DNA from: Bacteroidales bacterium | Lineage (GTDB): Bacteria > Bacteroidota > Bacteroidia > Bacteroidales > VadinHA17 | Assembly (NCBI GenBank): GCA_025358455.1 | Contig: JANYJP010000116.1 | Coordinates: forward strand, 1 to 62,956 | Reading direction: 5' to 3' | DNA: 62,956 bases | In this document: one piece after another, positions 44,279 through 54,754 of the stretch | How the letters are laid out: every line of letters begins with the position of its first letter | How positions within the stretch are numbered: the stretch's first letter is position 1 | Translations under genes and position numbers: made by a program | The notes under the pieces: generated by a model | What the model was told of the DNA's origin: nothing | Database searches by the model: none | Seen by the model: the letters and a program-made list of their open reading frames with translations, nothing else

Positions 44279-46443
44279 TCCGAAATTGTCATTTCTTTGA
44301 GAAGGTATCCTGCACCCGCAAACTTGTCAATTATAAATAGGGCATATCTGATATCAAGGCTTATATTACGGCTCTGTTCAGGATTATAGGCAAGGTCGCT
44401 CGCAACTCCTTCCCAGGCTCTGTCGAAGTTTATCCCTATTAGCTGACCATCCGCGTTTATTACAGGGCTGCCCGAATTTCCACCTGTCGTATGATTATTG
44501 GCTATAAAGCAGACAGGTACTTCACCATTCTGGGTGTAACGGCCATAATCTTTGGTCTTATATAATTGCCTGAGTTTCTCTGGAACATCATAATCATAAA
44601 TATCCGGATTGTCTTTCTCCATAATTCCTTTCAGGGTCGTATAATGAGTATAATATACCGCATCTTTTGACACATATCCTTTTACTGTTCCATAAGTAAC
44701 CCTCAAAGTTAAATTCGCATCCGGATAGAAAATCTTTTCTTTATCGAACTCCATCTGCGCGGTCATATAATCACGGTTAAGGTTTTGTATCTCCCCGTTG
44801 AGCCTGGCCAATTCAGGCCTTACATTTGCAGCCAGAAAATCCGAAACATTTATAGCAATAGTGTAAAATGGATCTTTATTCAGTTTACTGACACTGGCTG
44901 AATTAAACCCCTTTACGAACGCGATAAACCTGGCTTCATCTGAAAAAATTGTCTTCCCATACACCTTGTCAGCAATTGATGAAAAATTTCCCTTGCACGA
45001 ATTCTTAAGCCTGATATATTCAGATGCCTGCCATTTCAGATCAATATTCTCACCGTACAATGTCATCAGTGAAACAAAAAGCTTTTTATCTGTGGCAACA
45101 TTGTAGTTTTTAAAGAAGCTTCCGGCGGTCGCAAGTAAATTAATTTTCATGACTTTTACTTTCTCCCCATCCGGCTTTGTTTTAAATAATTCTGCCAATG
45201 CCTTAATATTCCTGGCAAAGCTTATTGCTTCAACTCCGCTATTGAAAAAGACTTCATTGGTATAGCTATTCACAATATTATACTCATTGAGTCCGGCATA
45301 ATATTCTTTATACTTCGGAAGAAGGTTACCATATCTGGCTTTACGATTATTGTCCTCATTAATCCAAAGAGTGAGCCGTTTTTCATATTCTCTTTTCTTC
45401 TCAATTGTCGACATCTTTTCCAATCCCTGACTCTCACCTATCCATTTCTTCCAGGCGTTAGCCAGATTTGATTTCTTAGCTGAATACTGGATCCTTATCA
45501 ACGGGTCAGTGTTCATAGCTGTTTCCATGATTTCAATTTTTTTCGTTCTTATCACAATCATTTTGGGATTAAGATGGTCCTTCACCATTTCGATATGATA
45601 AGAGGGAACATACTCTGCAGTTGTACCCGGGTATCCGAAAACCATTGTAAAATCGCCTTCTTTAACACCTTTAAGTGATATCGGGAAATGATAGAGAGGC
45701 TTAAACGGAACATTTTCTTTCGAGTACTCAGCAGGCTTATTCTCTTTGTTTGCATATATTCTGAAAAGTGAAAAGTCACCTGTATGACGTGGCCAGACCC
45801 AGTTGTCAGTTTCACCTCCAAATTTTCCTATAGCAGAAGGGGGAGCACCCACGAGACGAATATCCATGAATGATTCATTAACAAAAAGAAAGTATTGTTT
45901 TCCCATGTAAAATGGTCTTACAAATGCAGTATAACCTGTTCCTTCAATAACTTTTTTTGTGATTTCCGAGATATTTGAACTAATTAATCTATCTCTCTCC
46001 TCTGCTTCCATTCCATCTGTTACACCATTCAAAACCGCATCAGTAACCTCTTCCATCCTTTTGAGGAAGGTTACTGAGAGGCCGGGATTAGGTAATTCTT
46101 CCCCGCGCGACATAGCCCAGAATCCGTTTGTAAGATAATCATGATCAAGGGATGAATGTTTCTGTATCTGTCCATATCCGCAGTGATGATTTGTTATCAA
46201 CAGTCCATCGGGTGAAATTATTTCACCGGTACAACCACCACCGAACAATATAACAGCATCTTTCATACAGGCCTTATTAACGCTGTAGATATCCTCAGCT
46301 GAAAGTTTGAAGCCCTTCTCCTGCATCAGCTTTATGTTGTATTTTTCAATCAGGAGAGGTATCCACATTCCTTCATCAGCCCTCATGGCAGGCATCAGGA
46401 GTGTTGTCAGTAACATCCAGGTAATCAGTAGTTTGTTTCTCAT
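44275..46443 (-). CDS. S46 family dipeptidyl-peptidase, DPP11-like
   Basis: This 722-residue exported serine peptidase has a signal peptide (about 1-21), the catalytic histidine in LLITNHHCGYG (H87), the aspartate region WPRHTGDFSLFR, and the catalytic serine S657 in GGNSGSPVI. Eighteen residues later, NFDRAWEGV has Arg675, which by spacing corresponds to Arg673 of the characterised Porphyromonas DPP11, the residue that confers preference for Asp/Glu at P1; DPP7 has Gly there. So acidic dipeptides are the likely product. It acts in the periplasm in peptide use. It is the fifth gene of the operon and overlaps pdxB. Confidence 0.9.
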   Translation of the reverse strand: MRNKLLITWMLLTTLLMPAMRADEGMWIPLLIEKYNIKLMQEKGFKLSAEDIYSVNKACMKDAVILFGGGCTGEIISPDGLLITNHHCGYGQIQKHSSLDHDYLTNGFWAMSRGEELPNPGLSVTFLKRMEEVTDAVLNGVTDGMEAEERDRLISSNISEITKKVIEGTGYTAFVRPFYMGKQYFLFVNESFMDIRLVGAPPSAIGKFGGETDNWVWPRHTGDFSLFRIYANKENKPAEYSKENVPFKPLYHFPISLKGVKEGDFTMVFGYPGTTAEYVPSYHIEMVKDHLNPKMIVIRTKKIEIMETAMNTDPLIRIQYSAKKSNLANAWKKWIGESQGLEKMSTIEKKREYEKRLTLWINEDNNRKARYGNLLPKYKEYYAGLNEYNIVNSYTNEVFFNSGVEAISFARNIKALAELFKTKPDGEKVKVMKINLLATAGSFFKNYNVATDKKLFVSLMTLYGENIDLKWQASEYIRLKNSCKGNFSSIADKVYGKTIFSDEARFIAFVKGFNSASVSKLNKDPFYTIAINVSDFLAANVRPELARLNGEIQNLNRDYMTAQMEFDKEKIFYPDANLTLRVTYGTVKGYVSKDAVYYTHYTTLKGIMEKDNPDIYDYDVPEKLRQLYKTKDYGRYTQNGEVPVCFIANNHTTGGNSGSPVINADGQLIGINFDRAWEGVASDLAYNPEQSRNISLDIRYALFIIDKFAGAGYLLKEMTISE

Positions 46444-46455
46444 GTTATTGTCTTA

Positions 46456-47043
46456 TTACATTATGAAGTTCTGAAGTTCTTTGTAGAGTCTTTGAACAGG
46501 CAGCCCTACAACATTGAAATAAGAACCATCAATATGGCTGCAGGCAATAATACCGATCCATTCCTGAATACCATATGCTCCTGCTTTATCGTATGGTTTA
46601 TATTTTTCAATGTAATAAGAGATCTCGTCTTCAGCTATAGACTCAAATGTAACTTTTGTTGATTCAGAAAAAGTCAGCTCTTTTGATTTAGATAGAAGCG
46701 TAACACCTGTGATAACTTCATGCGTGTTTCCGGAGATTTCTTTCAGGATCCGGGTTGCATCTTCGTGATCAGCAGGTTTCCCAAGTACCTTTTTGTTACA
46801 CCATACAATTGTATCTGCTGTGATAACAATTTCATTATCAGTTATTTCTTTTTTAAATAAGATCGCCTTTTCATGTGCAATATACCTGGCTATTTCTTCG
46901 CCCGTAAGATCATCAGGAAAAGATTCGTTAAATTCTCTTATTACAACTTCAAAATTCAGACCCAGTTCACGTAGAAGCTGCTGCCTGCGTGGTGAACGTG
47001 AAGCCAGAATTATTCTATAGTTATTCAGGTTATCAACTATCAT
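46456..47043 (-). CDS. maf: Maf family nucleotide pyrophosphatase
   Basis: This 195-residue protein opens with the family signature ILASRSPRRQQLLRELGLNFEV (residues 12-33) and carries VITADTIVWCNKKVLGKP and the KAGAYGIQEW segment. Maf proteins hydrolyse non-canonical or pyrimidine nucleoside triphosphates to monophosphates. The length is normal. It sits two bases after the UbiA-like gene and 12 bases before the S46 peptidase gene. Confidence 0.93.
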   Translation of the reverse strand: MIVDNLNNYRIILASRSPRRQQLLRELGLNFEVVIREFNESFPDDLTGEEIARYIAHEKAILFKKEITDNEIVITADTIVWCNKKVLGKPADHEDATRILKEISGNTHEVITGVTLLSKSKELTFSESTKVTFESIAEDEISYYIEKYKPYDKAGAYGIQEWIGIIACSHIDGSYFNVVGLPVQRLYKELQNFIM

Positions 47044-47045
47044 AT

Positions 47046-48029
47046 TCAGAAAAGGTTCCAGGTGAGTATTATTTTTACCACAACTGAATAAAATATTCCG
47101 GTGAGCATAACAATTTTCATAAAGCTGCTTGCATAATGAAGCTGTTTCCTGCTTTTGCTGATAACCAACTTATAAATGACAAATAACAGAGGCAGAACAA
47201 TTGCCACTGAGAGGTAAATAAGCGTAAAAATATCATTAATAAAGAAATACCAGACCAGATAAAGGAAAGCAACAGTAAGAATTATAAGGCATATCGAAAC
47301 CACTCTGGCTGAGAGTACTCCTATTACCACAGGAACAGTATTTCTGCCATAGGCAACATCCCCTTCAAAATCCTCTATGTCTTTAATAATCTCTCTGGTC
47401 AGCGTAGTTAAAAATGCAAACAAAGCAAATCCGCCAATCCAATAGAAAATAAAGTTAAACTCAGGAAGGGATATAGCATTAATAGTATAAAACCTGTATA
47501 AAGCCGGCCATTCATAACAAACAACCAGAAGAGGTACCATTGCAGTGAGCAATGCCACAATTACATTTCCGACAAGAAACTGCCTTTTATAACTTGCTGA
47601 ATAAAAATAAAGCAATCCTGACACTATCAGAAAGAGCGCTCCCAGCATCAGATAACCTGCCTTCCATGAAATATAGAAACCAGCTGCCACACCGGCTATA
47701 TTAAAAATGTTATGCCACATCATCGCCAGACGTCTCGGTATTTTTGTACCAACGATGACTTTCCCTTTATTAATAAGATCTGTCTGTATATCGAAATAAT
47801 CATTTATCACATAACCTCCGGCAGTCAGAAAAACAGTTGCCAAAATTAACAAAATGAAGTCATACCATGGAAACTGAAGAGTCATCGGGATCTCTTCTCC
47901 GGTACCTTTTGTAAGAATGACACCAATTTTACTGATTAAAGGGGCGAGTACCGCATACCTCATCAGTACCATAGTAAGAATAACTATGAGAAGATTCTGC
48001 CATCTGATCAGTTTAAGAAATGCTTTCAT
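47046..48029 (-). CDS. UbiA-like prenyltransferase
   Basis: This 327-residue membrane protein has about eight or nine hydrophobic helices. The two aspartate-rich motifs of the family are present: NDYFDIQTDLIN (about 90-101) and REIIKDIEDFEGD. These bind the Mg-diphosphate of the prenyl donor. Related Bacteroidota proteins are usually called geranylgeranylglycerol-phosphate geranylgeranyltransferase, but the acceptor here (quinone precursor or other) is not shown by the sequence. It is three bases after the KdsC-like gene. Confidence 0.88.
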   Translation of the reverse strand: MKAFLKLIRWQNLLIVILTMVLMRYAVLAPLISKIGVILTKGTGEEIPMTLQFPWYDFILLILATVFLTAGGYVINDYFDIQTDLINKGKVIVGTKIPRRLAMMWHNIFNIAGVAAGFYISWKAGYLMLGALFLIVSGLLYFYSASYKRQFLVGNVIVALLTAMVPLLVVCYEWPALYRFYTINAISLPEFNFIFYWIGGFALFAFLTTLTREIIKDIEDFEGDVAYGRNTVPVVIGVLSARVVSICLIILTVAFLYLVWYFFINDIFTLIYLSVAIVLPLLFVIYKLVISKSRKQLHYASSFMKIVMLTGIFYSVVVKIILTWNLF

Positions 48030-48032
48030 AAT

Positions 48033-48554
48033 TTACCATGTAAATGCGTCAGAATCCATCCAGTTGTCATGTAATCTCAGTACTTGTTCAATAATATCCC
48101 GTACACACCCTTCCCCGCCTTTTTTATCGGAGATATAAGCTGCAACCTGCCTGATCTCAATATCAGCATCGGAAGGGCAAACAGCCACTCCGGCTTCTTT
48201 CATAACTGCGAAATCAGGGATATCATCACCCATGAATAAAACATCTGACTTATTAAGATTATGCCTTTTCAGAAAAGTATTGAAATGATCAAGTTTTGCG
48301 CGGCTGTTAAGATATATATCCTTTATTCCCAGCATTTTAAGCCTTCGCTGATATTCCTTTGAGCGGCTTCCGGAAATAATTCCAATCGGGTAACCTTTTT
48401 TAACTGCAAGCTGTAAAGCATATCCATCTCTAAGGTTAACGGTTCTGTTCGGGACGCCAAAAGAATTCAGGCTTACTGTCTGTTGCGACAATACGCCATC
48501 AATATCAAAAACAAATGCTTTTACACGTACAAGGTCTTCTTTAAAATTAGTCAT
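48033..48554 (-). CDS. kdsC: KdsC-like HAD phosphatase
   Basis: This 173-residue HAD-family phosphatase has motif I FDIDGVLSQ (nucleophile D17, general acid D19), motif II IIGIISG-like GIISGSRS, and motif III GDDIPDFAVMKEAGVAVCP. It lacks a cap domain, as in KdsC tetramers, which make KDO from KDO 8-phosphate for lipopolysaccharide. The gene order DUF2520, kdsC, UbiA-like, maf is frequent in Bacteroidota. A related sugar-phosphate specificity cannot be excluded. Confidence 0.88.
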   Translation of the reverse strand: MTNFKEDLVRVKAFVFDIDGVLSQQTVSLNSFGVPNRTVNLRDGYALQLAVKKGYPIGIISGSRSKEYQRRLKMLGIKDIYLNSRAKLDHFNTFLKRHNLNKSDVLFMGDDIPDFAVMKEAGVAVCPSDADIEIRQVAAYISDKKGGEGCVRDIIEQVLRLHDNWMDSDAFTW

Positions 48555-48559
48555 ATTGG

Positions 48560-49408
48560 TTAATTATTGTCTTCTGTCTTTTTATCCTTTTGCCCCCTGC
48601 TATTTGTCCCCAGTCCCCGTAAATGGGGGTCTTTCTTATTATAGTATTTAATTATTGATTGTGTCATGTCTTTATATATGCTCTGCAAATCAGGAGAGAA
48701 AGATAGTAATTCCAAATGTTTTTCAATTGTATTCTGATCATTGCGTATGGCAGGACCAGTCTGGGAATTTTCCGGACCGATTGTCAGCGCTTTTGAAATT
48801 GTTTCATTTATTAAAGGTATAAATAGTTCGAATGAAATACCAGCTCTTGTGGTTACTTCCTTTCCTGATGTAAGCATATGATTTGTAAAGTTATTGAGAA
48901 ACACGGCTGCCAGATGTAGAATCCTTCTATGTTCAGTATCTACATAATGCACTTTACCCCCGATTGATTCTACGAGGATTTTCATACATACCGATGATTG
49001 ATCGTCTGATGATTCAAGCAAAAAAGGGAGGCCTTTGAAACTGACAACCCTATCCCTTGTGAATGTTTGCAAAGGATAAAAAACGCCTTTTTGTTTAATA
49101 CTTTCAGGGAAAATATCCATGCCATAACTTCCTGCAGTATGGATAACTAAAGTATGGGGATGGCATCTGATTTCAGTAAGAACGTTTTTTAATCTTTGGT
49201 CAGGAACTGCTACCACTATTACCTGAGTTGACTCAGGGAAAATGAGATCTGTCGACCATGAGGCATTGCATGATTCAGCCAATAACCTGCTACTTCTTTC
49301 AGATTCTGAAACAATCATATCGATATTGTAACCCGCGTTAAACAGTTCCCTGCAAATAGCACTTCCGGCTCTTCCTGCTCCTGCAAAAGATATGTTAAAT
49401 TGATTCAT
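48560..49408 (-). CDS. DUF2520 / Rossmann-like NADP-binding protein
   Basis: The ATG at 49408 gives 282 residues; a GTG precedes it by one codon. The N-terminal Rossmann domain has the dinucleotide motif ISFAGAGRAGSAICREL (about 7-23) and VIVVAVPDQRL. The C-terminal DUF2520 domain is helical (about 150-250; LHLAAVFLNNFTNHMLTSGKEV). Members look like 6-phosphogluconate or F420-type dehydrogenases but have no known reaction. It is the first gene of a tightly packed operon (5, 3, 2, 12 and -4 base spacings) running to pdxB. Confidence 0.88.
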   Translation of the reverse strand: MNQFNISFAGAGRAGSAICRELFNAGYNIDMIVSESERSSRLLAESCNASWSTDLIFPESTQVIVVAVPDQRLKNVLTEIRCHPHTLVIHTAGSYGMDIFPESIKQKGVFYPLQTFTRDRVVSFKGLPFLLESSDDQSSVCMKILVESIGGKVHYVDTEHRRILHLAAVFLNNFTNHMLTSGKEVTTRAGISFELFIPLINETISKALTIGPENSQTGPAIRNDQNTIEKHLELLSFSPDLQSIYKDMTQSIIKYYNKKDPHLRGLGTNSRGQKDKKTEDNN

Positions 49409-49541
49409 CACTGAATTTTTCAGAAATATACGAAATTGTCTGAAGAATTTATAATCGCAGCAGCAGGCTAATGGACTACATCCCGAATCGGAAAACTATA
49501 ATAAATCAGACGAGGATTAATATGTTTTTGGGATCTGTGAG

Positions 49542-49943
49542 TTATTTCTTACCGTAAAGATTTGAGATAACATCGGTTACTACTACCTGGTAAGTTTTAT
49601 ACGGAGACCCATAATTATAATTACTGGATTGATAAACATAGGAACAATCCCAGAATACCTTACCGGTTACCTGAAGAATATCACCTGATTTTGCATCTGC
49701 TAATTTTGAAAACATCTCGGAGGGATTGCAGAAATAATAAGTTGAGTAAGGGTCAGCAAGGGGGGAAAAATATATACTGCCTCCACTGGCGCTAAAATAA
49801 ACCGTTGAAGGCGTCATGGTAAGTTGATAAAGGATATCTCCATTGCAACCACATTTCTTCTGCTTCTTACAATCTGAATAGGTAAAAACCGGTATAATAA
49901 CGATAAATATCACAAGGAGTTTTCTAATAATCTTTCCTCTCAT
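49542..49943 (-). CDS. Small exported cysteine-containing protein, unknown function
   Basis: This 133-residue protein has a positively charged N-terminus and a hydrophobic stretch (about 9-22, LVIFIVIIPVFTYS), then DCKKQKKCGCNGD. The Cys at 25 follows Asp, which fits poorly with a lipobox, so it may be cut by signal peptidase I or not lipidated. The mature part has a CNPSEMFSKLADAKSGD segment and ends in a beta-rich VVVTDVISNLYG strand. I do not recognise a family. It stands alone after the terminator of the RNA polymerase operon. Confidence 0.5.
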   Translation of the reverse strand: MRGKIIRKLLVIFIVIIPVFTYSDCKKQKKCGCNGDILYQLTMTPSTVYFSASGGSIYFSPLADPYSTYYFCNPSEMFSKLADAKSGDILQVTGKVFWDCSYVYQSSNYNYGSPYKTYQVVVTDVISNLYGKK

Positions 49944-50008
49944 TTTAAATCTGTCTTTTTGCGGTTATTTTAATCAACGGACAAAGTAACCTTTTATTTC
50001 AATGATAA

Positions 50009-50045
50009 CAAAAAAATAAGCCGTCAAAACAAGAGTATGACGGCT
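50009..50045 (-). terminator. Intrinsic terminator at the end of the rpoBC operon
   Basis: On the minus strand AGCCGTC (50039-50045) pairs with GACGGCT (50019-50025) and is followed by TATTTTTTT. It lies 23 bases past the DUF3467 stop codon, so DUF3467 is the last gene of the operon. Confidence 0.8.
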
Positions 50046-50067
50046 GTAAATTATTGTTAAAAGCAAA

Positions 50068-50385
50068 TCAGGCCTGGGCAGTCGGACCACCAAAGTTTAA
50101 TGGCATCAATGGCCCCGATCCTTTTACTTCTTTTATAGTTCCATGAACAGATTCATACTTCCCAATATTATCCTGTAATGCTGCAACTAGTCTCTTTGCA
50201 TGTTCAGGAGTAAGTATAATTCTCGATTTTACCTGAGCTTTAGGTATTCCAGGCATAATCCGTACAAAGTCGATAACAAATTCAGAGGCTGAGTGAGTTA
50301 TAACAGCAAGGTTTGAATATGTTCCCTGGGCCACTTCTTCATTCAGTTCAATACTGATTTGTTGCTGATTCTTTGGATCTGTCAT
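50068..50385 (-). CDS. DUF3467 protein
   Basis: This 105-residue cytoplasmic protein is recognisable as DUF3467 from SIELNEEVAQGTYSNLAVITHSASEFVIDFVRIMPG and the following KSRIILTPEHAKRLVAALQDNI. Members are widespread in Bacteroidota and related phyla with no proven function. It follows rpoC by 17 bases and precedes the operon terminator, so it is made with RNA polymerase, which hints at a role in transcription. Confidence 0.85.
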   Translation of the reverse strand: MTDPKNQQQISIELNEEVAQGTYSNLAVITHSASEFVIDFVRIMPGIPKAQVKSRIILTPEHAKRLVAALQDNIGKYESVHGTIKEVKGSGPLMPLNFGGPTAQA

Positions 50386-50402
50386 GGTAATAATTATTTA
50401 GT

Positions 50403-53400
50403 TTACTTACCTTTTTCAGCGCCAGCTTCAGCTTCCTGATCAACGCCAACAAGGCTTTCGTATTCCTCAAGTGATCCGACTATAATTCCGTTGTATTGAC
50501 GTTGTCCGGTTCCTGCCGGGATTAGGTGTCCAACAATAACGTTCTCCTTCAGCCCTTCAAGTCTGTCAATCTTGCCCAGTATGGCAGCTTCATTCAGAAC
50601 CTTGGTTGTTTCCTGGAAAGAAGCAGCTGAGAAGAAGCTTTTCGTCTGAAGAGAAGCTCTTGTAATACCTTGCAGAACCTGGCTTGAAGTTGCAGGAATT
50701 GCATCCCTCGCTTCAACGATCTTCAGGTCACGACGTTTCAGAACCGAATTATCGTCTCTTAATTTACGTGCCGAGATAATCATTCCAGGGCGAAGTGTCT
50801 GAGAATCACCGGAATCAACTATAACTTTCTTTCCATAAATCCAGTCATTTTCATCCATGAACTCAAGTTTATCAACTACCTGACGTTCAAGAAATTTTGT
50901 ATCACCCGGATCGACGATCTCAACCTTGCGCATCATCTGGCGCACAATGATTTCAAAATGCTTATCATTGATTTTTACACCCTGTAAACGATACACTTCC
51001 TGGATCTCATTGACAATATATTCCTGAACTTTTGTAGGGCCTTTAATTGCCAGAATATCTGATGGTGTAATGGCTCCGTCGGAAAGAGGAATACCTGCCT
51101 TCACATAATCATTTTCCTGAACAAGGATCTGTTTTGAAAGAGGTACCAGATATTTCTTGGTTTCATCAGTCTTTGACTTGATGGTAATTTCCCTGTTGCC
51201 TCTTTTGATCTTACCAAAAGTAACTTCACCATCGATTTCGGATACAGTTGCCGGATTGGATGGGTTACGTGCTTCGAATAATTCTGTAACACGAGGAAGA
51301 CCTCCGGTTATATCACCCGATTTTCCAACTGCACGAGGTATTTTAGCAAGCACTTCACCTGCTTCTAACATCTTATCCGTATCCACAACAAGGTGAGATC
51401 CTACAGGGAGGTTGTAAACTCTAAGTTCTTCACCTTTCGGTCCCAGAATTTTAATAGCAGGGTTTTTGGTTTTGTCCCTGCTCTCTATAATTACTTTTTC
51501 TTTAAATCCGGTCTGTTCATCTGACTCCTCGCGGAAGGTTATACCTTCAATAAGGTAATCATAACCGATCTTACCAGCAAGTTCCGAAATGATAACGGCA
51601 TTGAACGGATCCCATTCGCAGATAAGCTTACCCTTTTCAATTTCCTGTCCTGGTTTAATATAAAGTTTTGATCCATAAGGAATTGTATGGGTTGTGAGAG
51701 CAATACCGGTTTTCTTGTCAATAATTCTTAATTCTGCAAGTCGTCCGATAACTATATCTATGTCACCTTTTTCGTTGTCTTTTTTAGGAACAGTTCTTAT
51801 CTCTTCAATTTCAGCAATACCACCGTAGCGTGCAACAAGCCTTGACTCGGTAGTAATGTTTGATGCGGTACCTCCAACGTGGAATGTACGAAGAGTCAGC
51901 TGGGTTCCGGGTTCACCGATACTTTGTGCAGCTATTACACCAACAGCCTCACCTTTCTGAACCATTAGTCCGTTCGCGAGGTTTCGGCCATAACATTTGG
52001 CACAGACTCCTTTTTTTGATTCGCAAGTGAGAACCGAACGGATCTCGACCTGTTCGATCGGAGAATCTTCAATCTTCCTGGCAAGATCTTCAGTTAGCTC
52101 CTGTCCCGATTCTACAATAAGTTCTCCTGTAAGAGGATGGTAAACATTATGAACAGTTGTACGTCCGAGAACTCTTTCGTACAGTGATTCAACAACTTCC
52201 TCATTTTTCTTTATAGCTGTAGCGATCAATCCTCTCAGTGTTCCACAGTCTTCTTCATTAATAATGACATCCTGTGAAACGTCAACAAGACGGCGGGTCA
52301 GATAACCGGCATCAGCTGTTTTAAGAGCAGTATCAGCAAGACCTTTACGGGCACCGTGGGTTGAAATAAAGTACTCAAGAACTGACAGTCCCTCTTTAAA
52401 GTTAGAAAGGATAGGGTTTTCGATAATCTCCGAACCCGAAGCACCTGATTTCTGAGGTTTTGCCATAAGACCCCTCATCCCCGACAGCTGACGTATCTGT
52501 TCCTTTGAACCCCTGGCGCCTGAATCAAGCATCATATAAACTGAGTTGAATCCCTGCTTGTCTGTGGAGAGCTGTTTCATCAGAGTCTGAGTCAGCCTTG
52601 CGTTAACATGTGTCCAGATATCAATTATCTGGTTGTAACGTTCGTTGTTGGTAATGAATCCCATGCTATAGTTACTCAAAACCTCCTCAACCTGCTCATA
52701 TCCTTCAGCAACAAATTTTTCCTTCTCTGCAGGTATAATAACATCATCAAGGTTAAATGACAGGCCACCCTTAAATGCCATATGGAATCCAAGGTTCTTA
52801 ATTGCATCAAGGAAATCAGCGGTTTTCGCAGTCCCTGCAAGCTTAAGAACACGACCTATAATATCCCTTAATGATTTCTTTGTTAAGATCTCATTAATAT
52901 AGCCAACTTCACGGGGAACAAACTGATTGAAGATAACCCGTCCAACAGTTGTTTCAAGAATATGGTTAACGAATTCACCATTTACCCTGTCGTCGACTTT
53001 AACTTTTATAACAGCATGAAGATCTATCCGACCTTCGTTATATGCAATATTTACTTCTTCGGGTGAATAGAATGTAGAACCTTCGCCTCTTACTTTCTCG
53101 GCAGCTGAGCTCTTTCTTCCTTTTGTAATATAATACAGACCAAGAACCATATCCTGTGAAGGAACAGTTACAGGAGCACCGTTAGCAGGGTTAAGAATAT
53201 TGTGTGAAGCAAGCATAAGCATCTGAGCTTCAAGAACTGCGCCATTTCCGAGAGGAAGATGAACAGCCATCTGGTCACCATCGAAGTCAGCGTTAAAAGC
53301 TGTACATACAAGCGGGTGGAGCTGGATAGCCTTACCTTCAATAAGTTTCGGCTGGAATGCCTGAATACCAAGCCGGTGAAGTGTAGGAGCTCGGTTTAGA

Positions 53401-54701
53401 AGAACCGGATGCCCCTTAAGAACGTTTTCAAGAATATCCCAGACAACCGGGTCTTTCCTGTCAACAATTTTCTTAGCTGACTTTACAGTTTTTACTATGC
53501 CTCGTTCAATAAGTTTACGGATAATAAATGGCTTATATAGTTCTGCTGCCATATCCTTTGGCAACCCACATTCGTGAAGTGCGAGTTCCGGGCCAACAAC
53601 AATTACGGAACGGGCAGAATAGTCAACCCTCTTACCGAGGAGGTTCTGACGGAACCTTCCCTGTTTCCCTTTCAGACTGTCACTAAGTGATTTAAGAGGA
53701 CGGTTTGCATCTGTTTTTACAGCATTTGCCTTCCTTGAATTATCAAACAATGAATCTACAGCCTCCTGTAGCATACGTTTTTCATTACGCAGGATCACTT
53801 CGGGAGCCTTGATCTCAATAAGTCTTTTCAGACGATTGTTCCTGATTATAACCCTTCTGTAAAGGTCGTTCAGGTCGCTTGTTGCAAAACGTCCGCCATC
53901 GAGAGGAACAAGGGGTCTCAGTTCAGGTGGAATAACAGGAACTACTTTAATGATCATCCATTCCGGTTTGTTAACCGCTTTGGAATCTCGGAAGGCTTCA
54001 ACAACCTGAAGACGCTTAAGCGCTTCATTTTTACGTTGTTGTGAAGTTTCGGTATTTGCCCTGTGACGAAGAGAATATGACATCTCATCGAGATCTATAC
54101 GGCTCAGAAGCTTATAAAGGGCTTCAGCGCCCATATCTGCAACAAATTTATCGGGATGATTTTCTTCAAGATACTGGTTTTCTTTTGGAAGTGATTCAGT
54201 AATCTCGAGGTATTCTTCTTCTGTAAGGAAATCGAGATATTTAACACCATCCACAGCTTTGATACCGGGATTAATGACTACATATCTCTCATAATAAATA
54301 ATTGAATCAAGCTTCTTGGTCGGAAGGCCCAGAAGATACCCGATCTTATTTGGCAATGAACGGAAATACCAGATATGAGCAACCGGAACAACAAGTGAAA
54401 TATGTCCCATTCTTTCGCGGCGAACCTTCTTTTCTGTTACTTCAACACCGCAACGGTCGCAAACGATTCCTTTATAACGGATTCTTTTGTATTTTCCACA
54501 ATGGCACTCGTAATCTTTTACCGGGCCAAATATCCTTTCGCAGAATAATCCGTCGCGCTCAGGCTTGTAGGTACGGTAATTAATAGTTTCGGGCTTCAGT
54601 ACTTCACCACTTGAACGATCAAGTATTTCTTCAGGTGAAGCCAGACCTATTGAGATTTTTGAGTAACTGGTCTTCGTTTTGTTATCTCTTCTGAATGACA
54701 T
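50403..54701 (-). CDS. rpoC: RNA polymerase subunit beta'
   Basis: This 1432-residue catalytic subunit has the active-site motif NADFDGDQM (about residue 470) with the Mg-binding aspartates. The N-terminal zinc motif is [20 protein letters not shown] and the second zinc site is [17 protein letters not shown]. Bridge-helix/trigger-loop segments such as [19 protein letters not shown] are intact. The length is that of the Bacteroidota protein. It is 53 bases downstream of rpoB. Confidence 0.98.
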   Translation of the reverse strand: MSFRRDNKTKTSYSKISIGLASPEEILDRSSGEVLKPETINYRTYKPERDGLFCERIFGPVKDYECHCGKYKRIRYKGIVCDRCGVEVTEKKVRRERMGHISLVVPVAHIWYFRSLPNKIGYLLGLPTKKLDSIIYYERYVVINPGIKAVDGVKYLDFLTEEEYLEITESLPKENQYLEENHPDKFVADMGAEALYKLLSRIDLDEMSYSLRHRANTETSQQRKNEALKRLQVVEAFRDSKAVNKPEWMIIKVVPVIPPELRPLVPLDGGRFATSDLNDLYRRVIIRNNRLKRLIEIKAPEVILRNEKRMLQEAVDSLFDNSRKANAVKTDANRPLKSLSDSLKGKQGRFRQNLLGKRVDYSARSVIVVGPELALHECGLPKDMAAELYKPFIIRKLIERGIVKTVKSAKKIVDRKDPVVWDILENVLKGHPVLLNRAPTLHRLGIQAFQPKLIEGKAIQLHPLVCTAFNADFDGDQMAVHLPLGNGAVLEAQMLMLASHNILNPANGAPVTVPSQDMVLGLYYITKGRKSSAAEKVRGEGSTFYSPEEVNIAYNEGRIDLHAVIKVKVDDRVNGEFVNHILETTVGRVIFNQFVPREVGYINEILTKKSLRDIIGRVLKLAGTAKTADFLDAIKNLGFHMAFKGGLSFNLDDVIIPAEKEKFVAEGYEQVEEVLSNYSMGFITNNERYNQIIDIWTHVNARLTQTLMKQLSTDKQGFNSVYMMLDSGARGSKEQIRQLSGMRGLMAKPQKSGASGSEIIENPILSNFKEGLSVLEYFISTHGARKGLADTALKTADAGYLTRRLVDVSQDVIINEEDCGTLRGLIATAIKKNEEVVESLYERVLGRTTVHNVYHPLTGELIVESGQELTEDLARKIEDSPIEQVEIRSVLTCESKKGVCAKCYGRNLANGLMVQKGEAVGVIAAQSIGEPGTQLTLRTFHVGGTASNITTESRLVARYGGIAEIEEIRTVPKKDNEKGDIDIVIGRLAELRIIDKKTGIALTTHTIPYGSKLYIKPGQEIEKGKLICEWDPFNAVIISELAGKIGYDYLIEGITFREESDEQTGFKEKVIIESRDKTKNPAIKILGPKGEELRVYNLPVGSHLVVDTDKMLEAGEVLAKIPRAVGKSGDITGGLPRVTELFEARNPSNPATVSEIDGEVTFGKIKRGNREITIKSKTDETKKYLVPLSKQILVQENDYVKAGIPLSDGAITPSDILAIKGPTKVQEYIVNEIQEVYRLQGVKINDKHFEIIVRQMMRKVEIVDPGDTKFLERQVVDKLEFMDENDWIYGKKVIVDSGDSQTLRPGMIISARKLRDDNSVLKRRDLKIVEARDAIPATSSQVLQGITRASLQTKSFFSAASFQETTKVLNEAAILGKIDRLEGLKENVIVGHLIPAGTGQRQYNGIIVGSLEEYESLVGVDQEAEAGAEKGK

Positions 54702-54754
54702 ATGCTGAATATTTTTTTATTCTAAAACTAAAAATTCAAAACACGGCGAAATAC

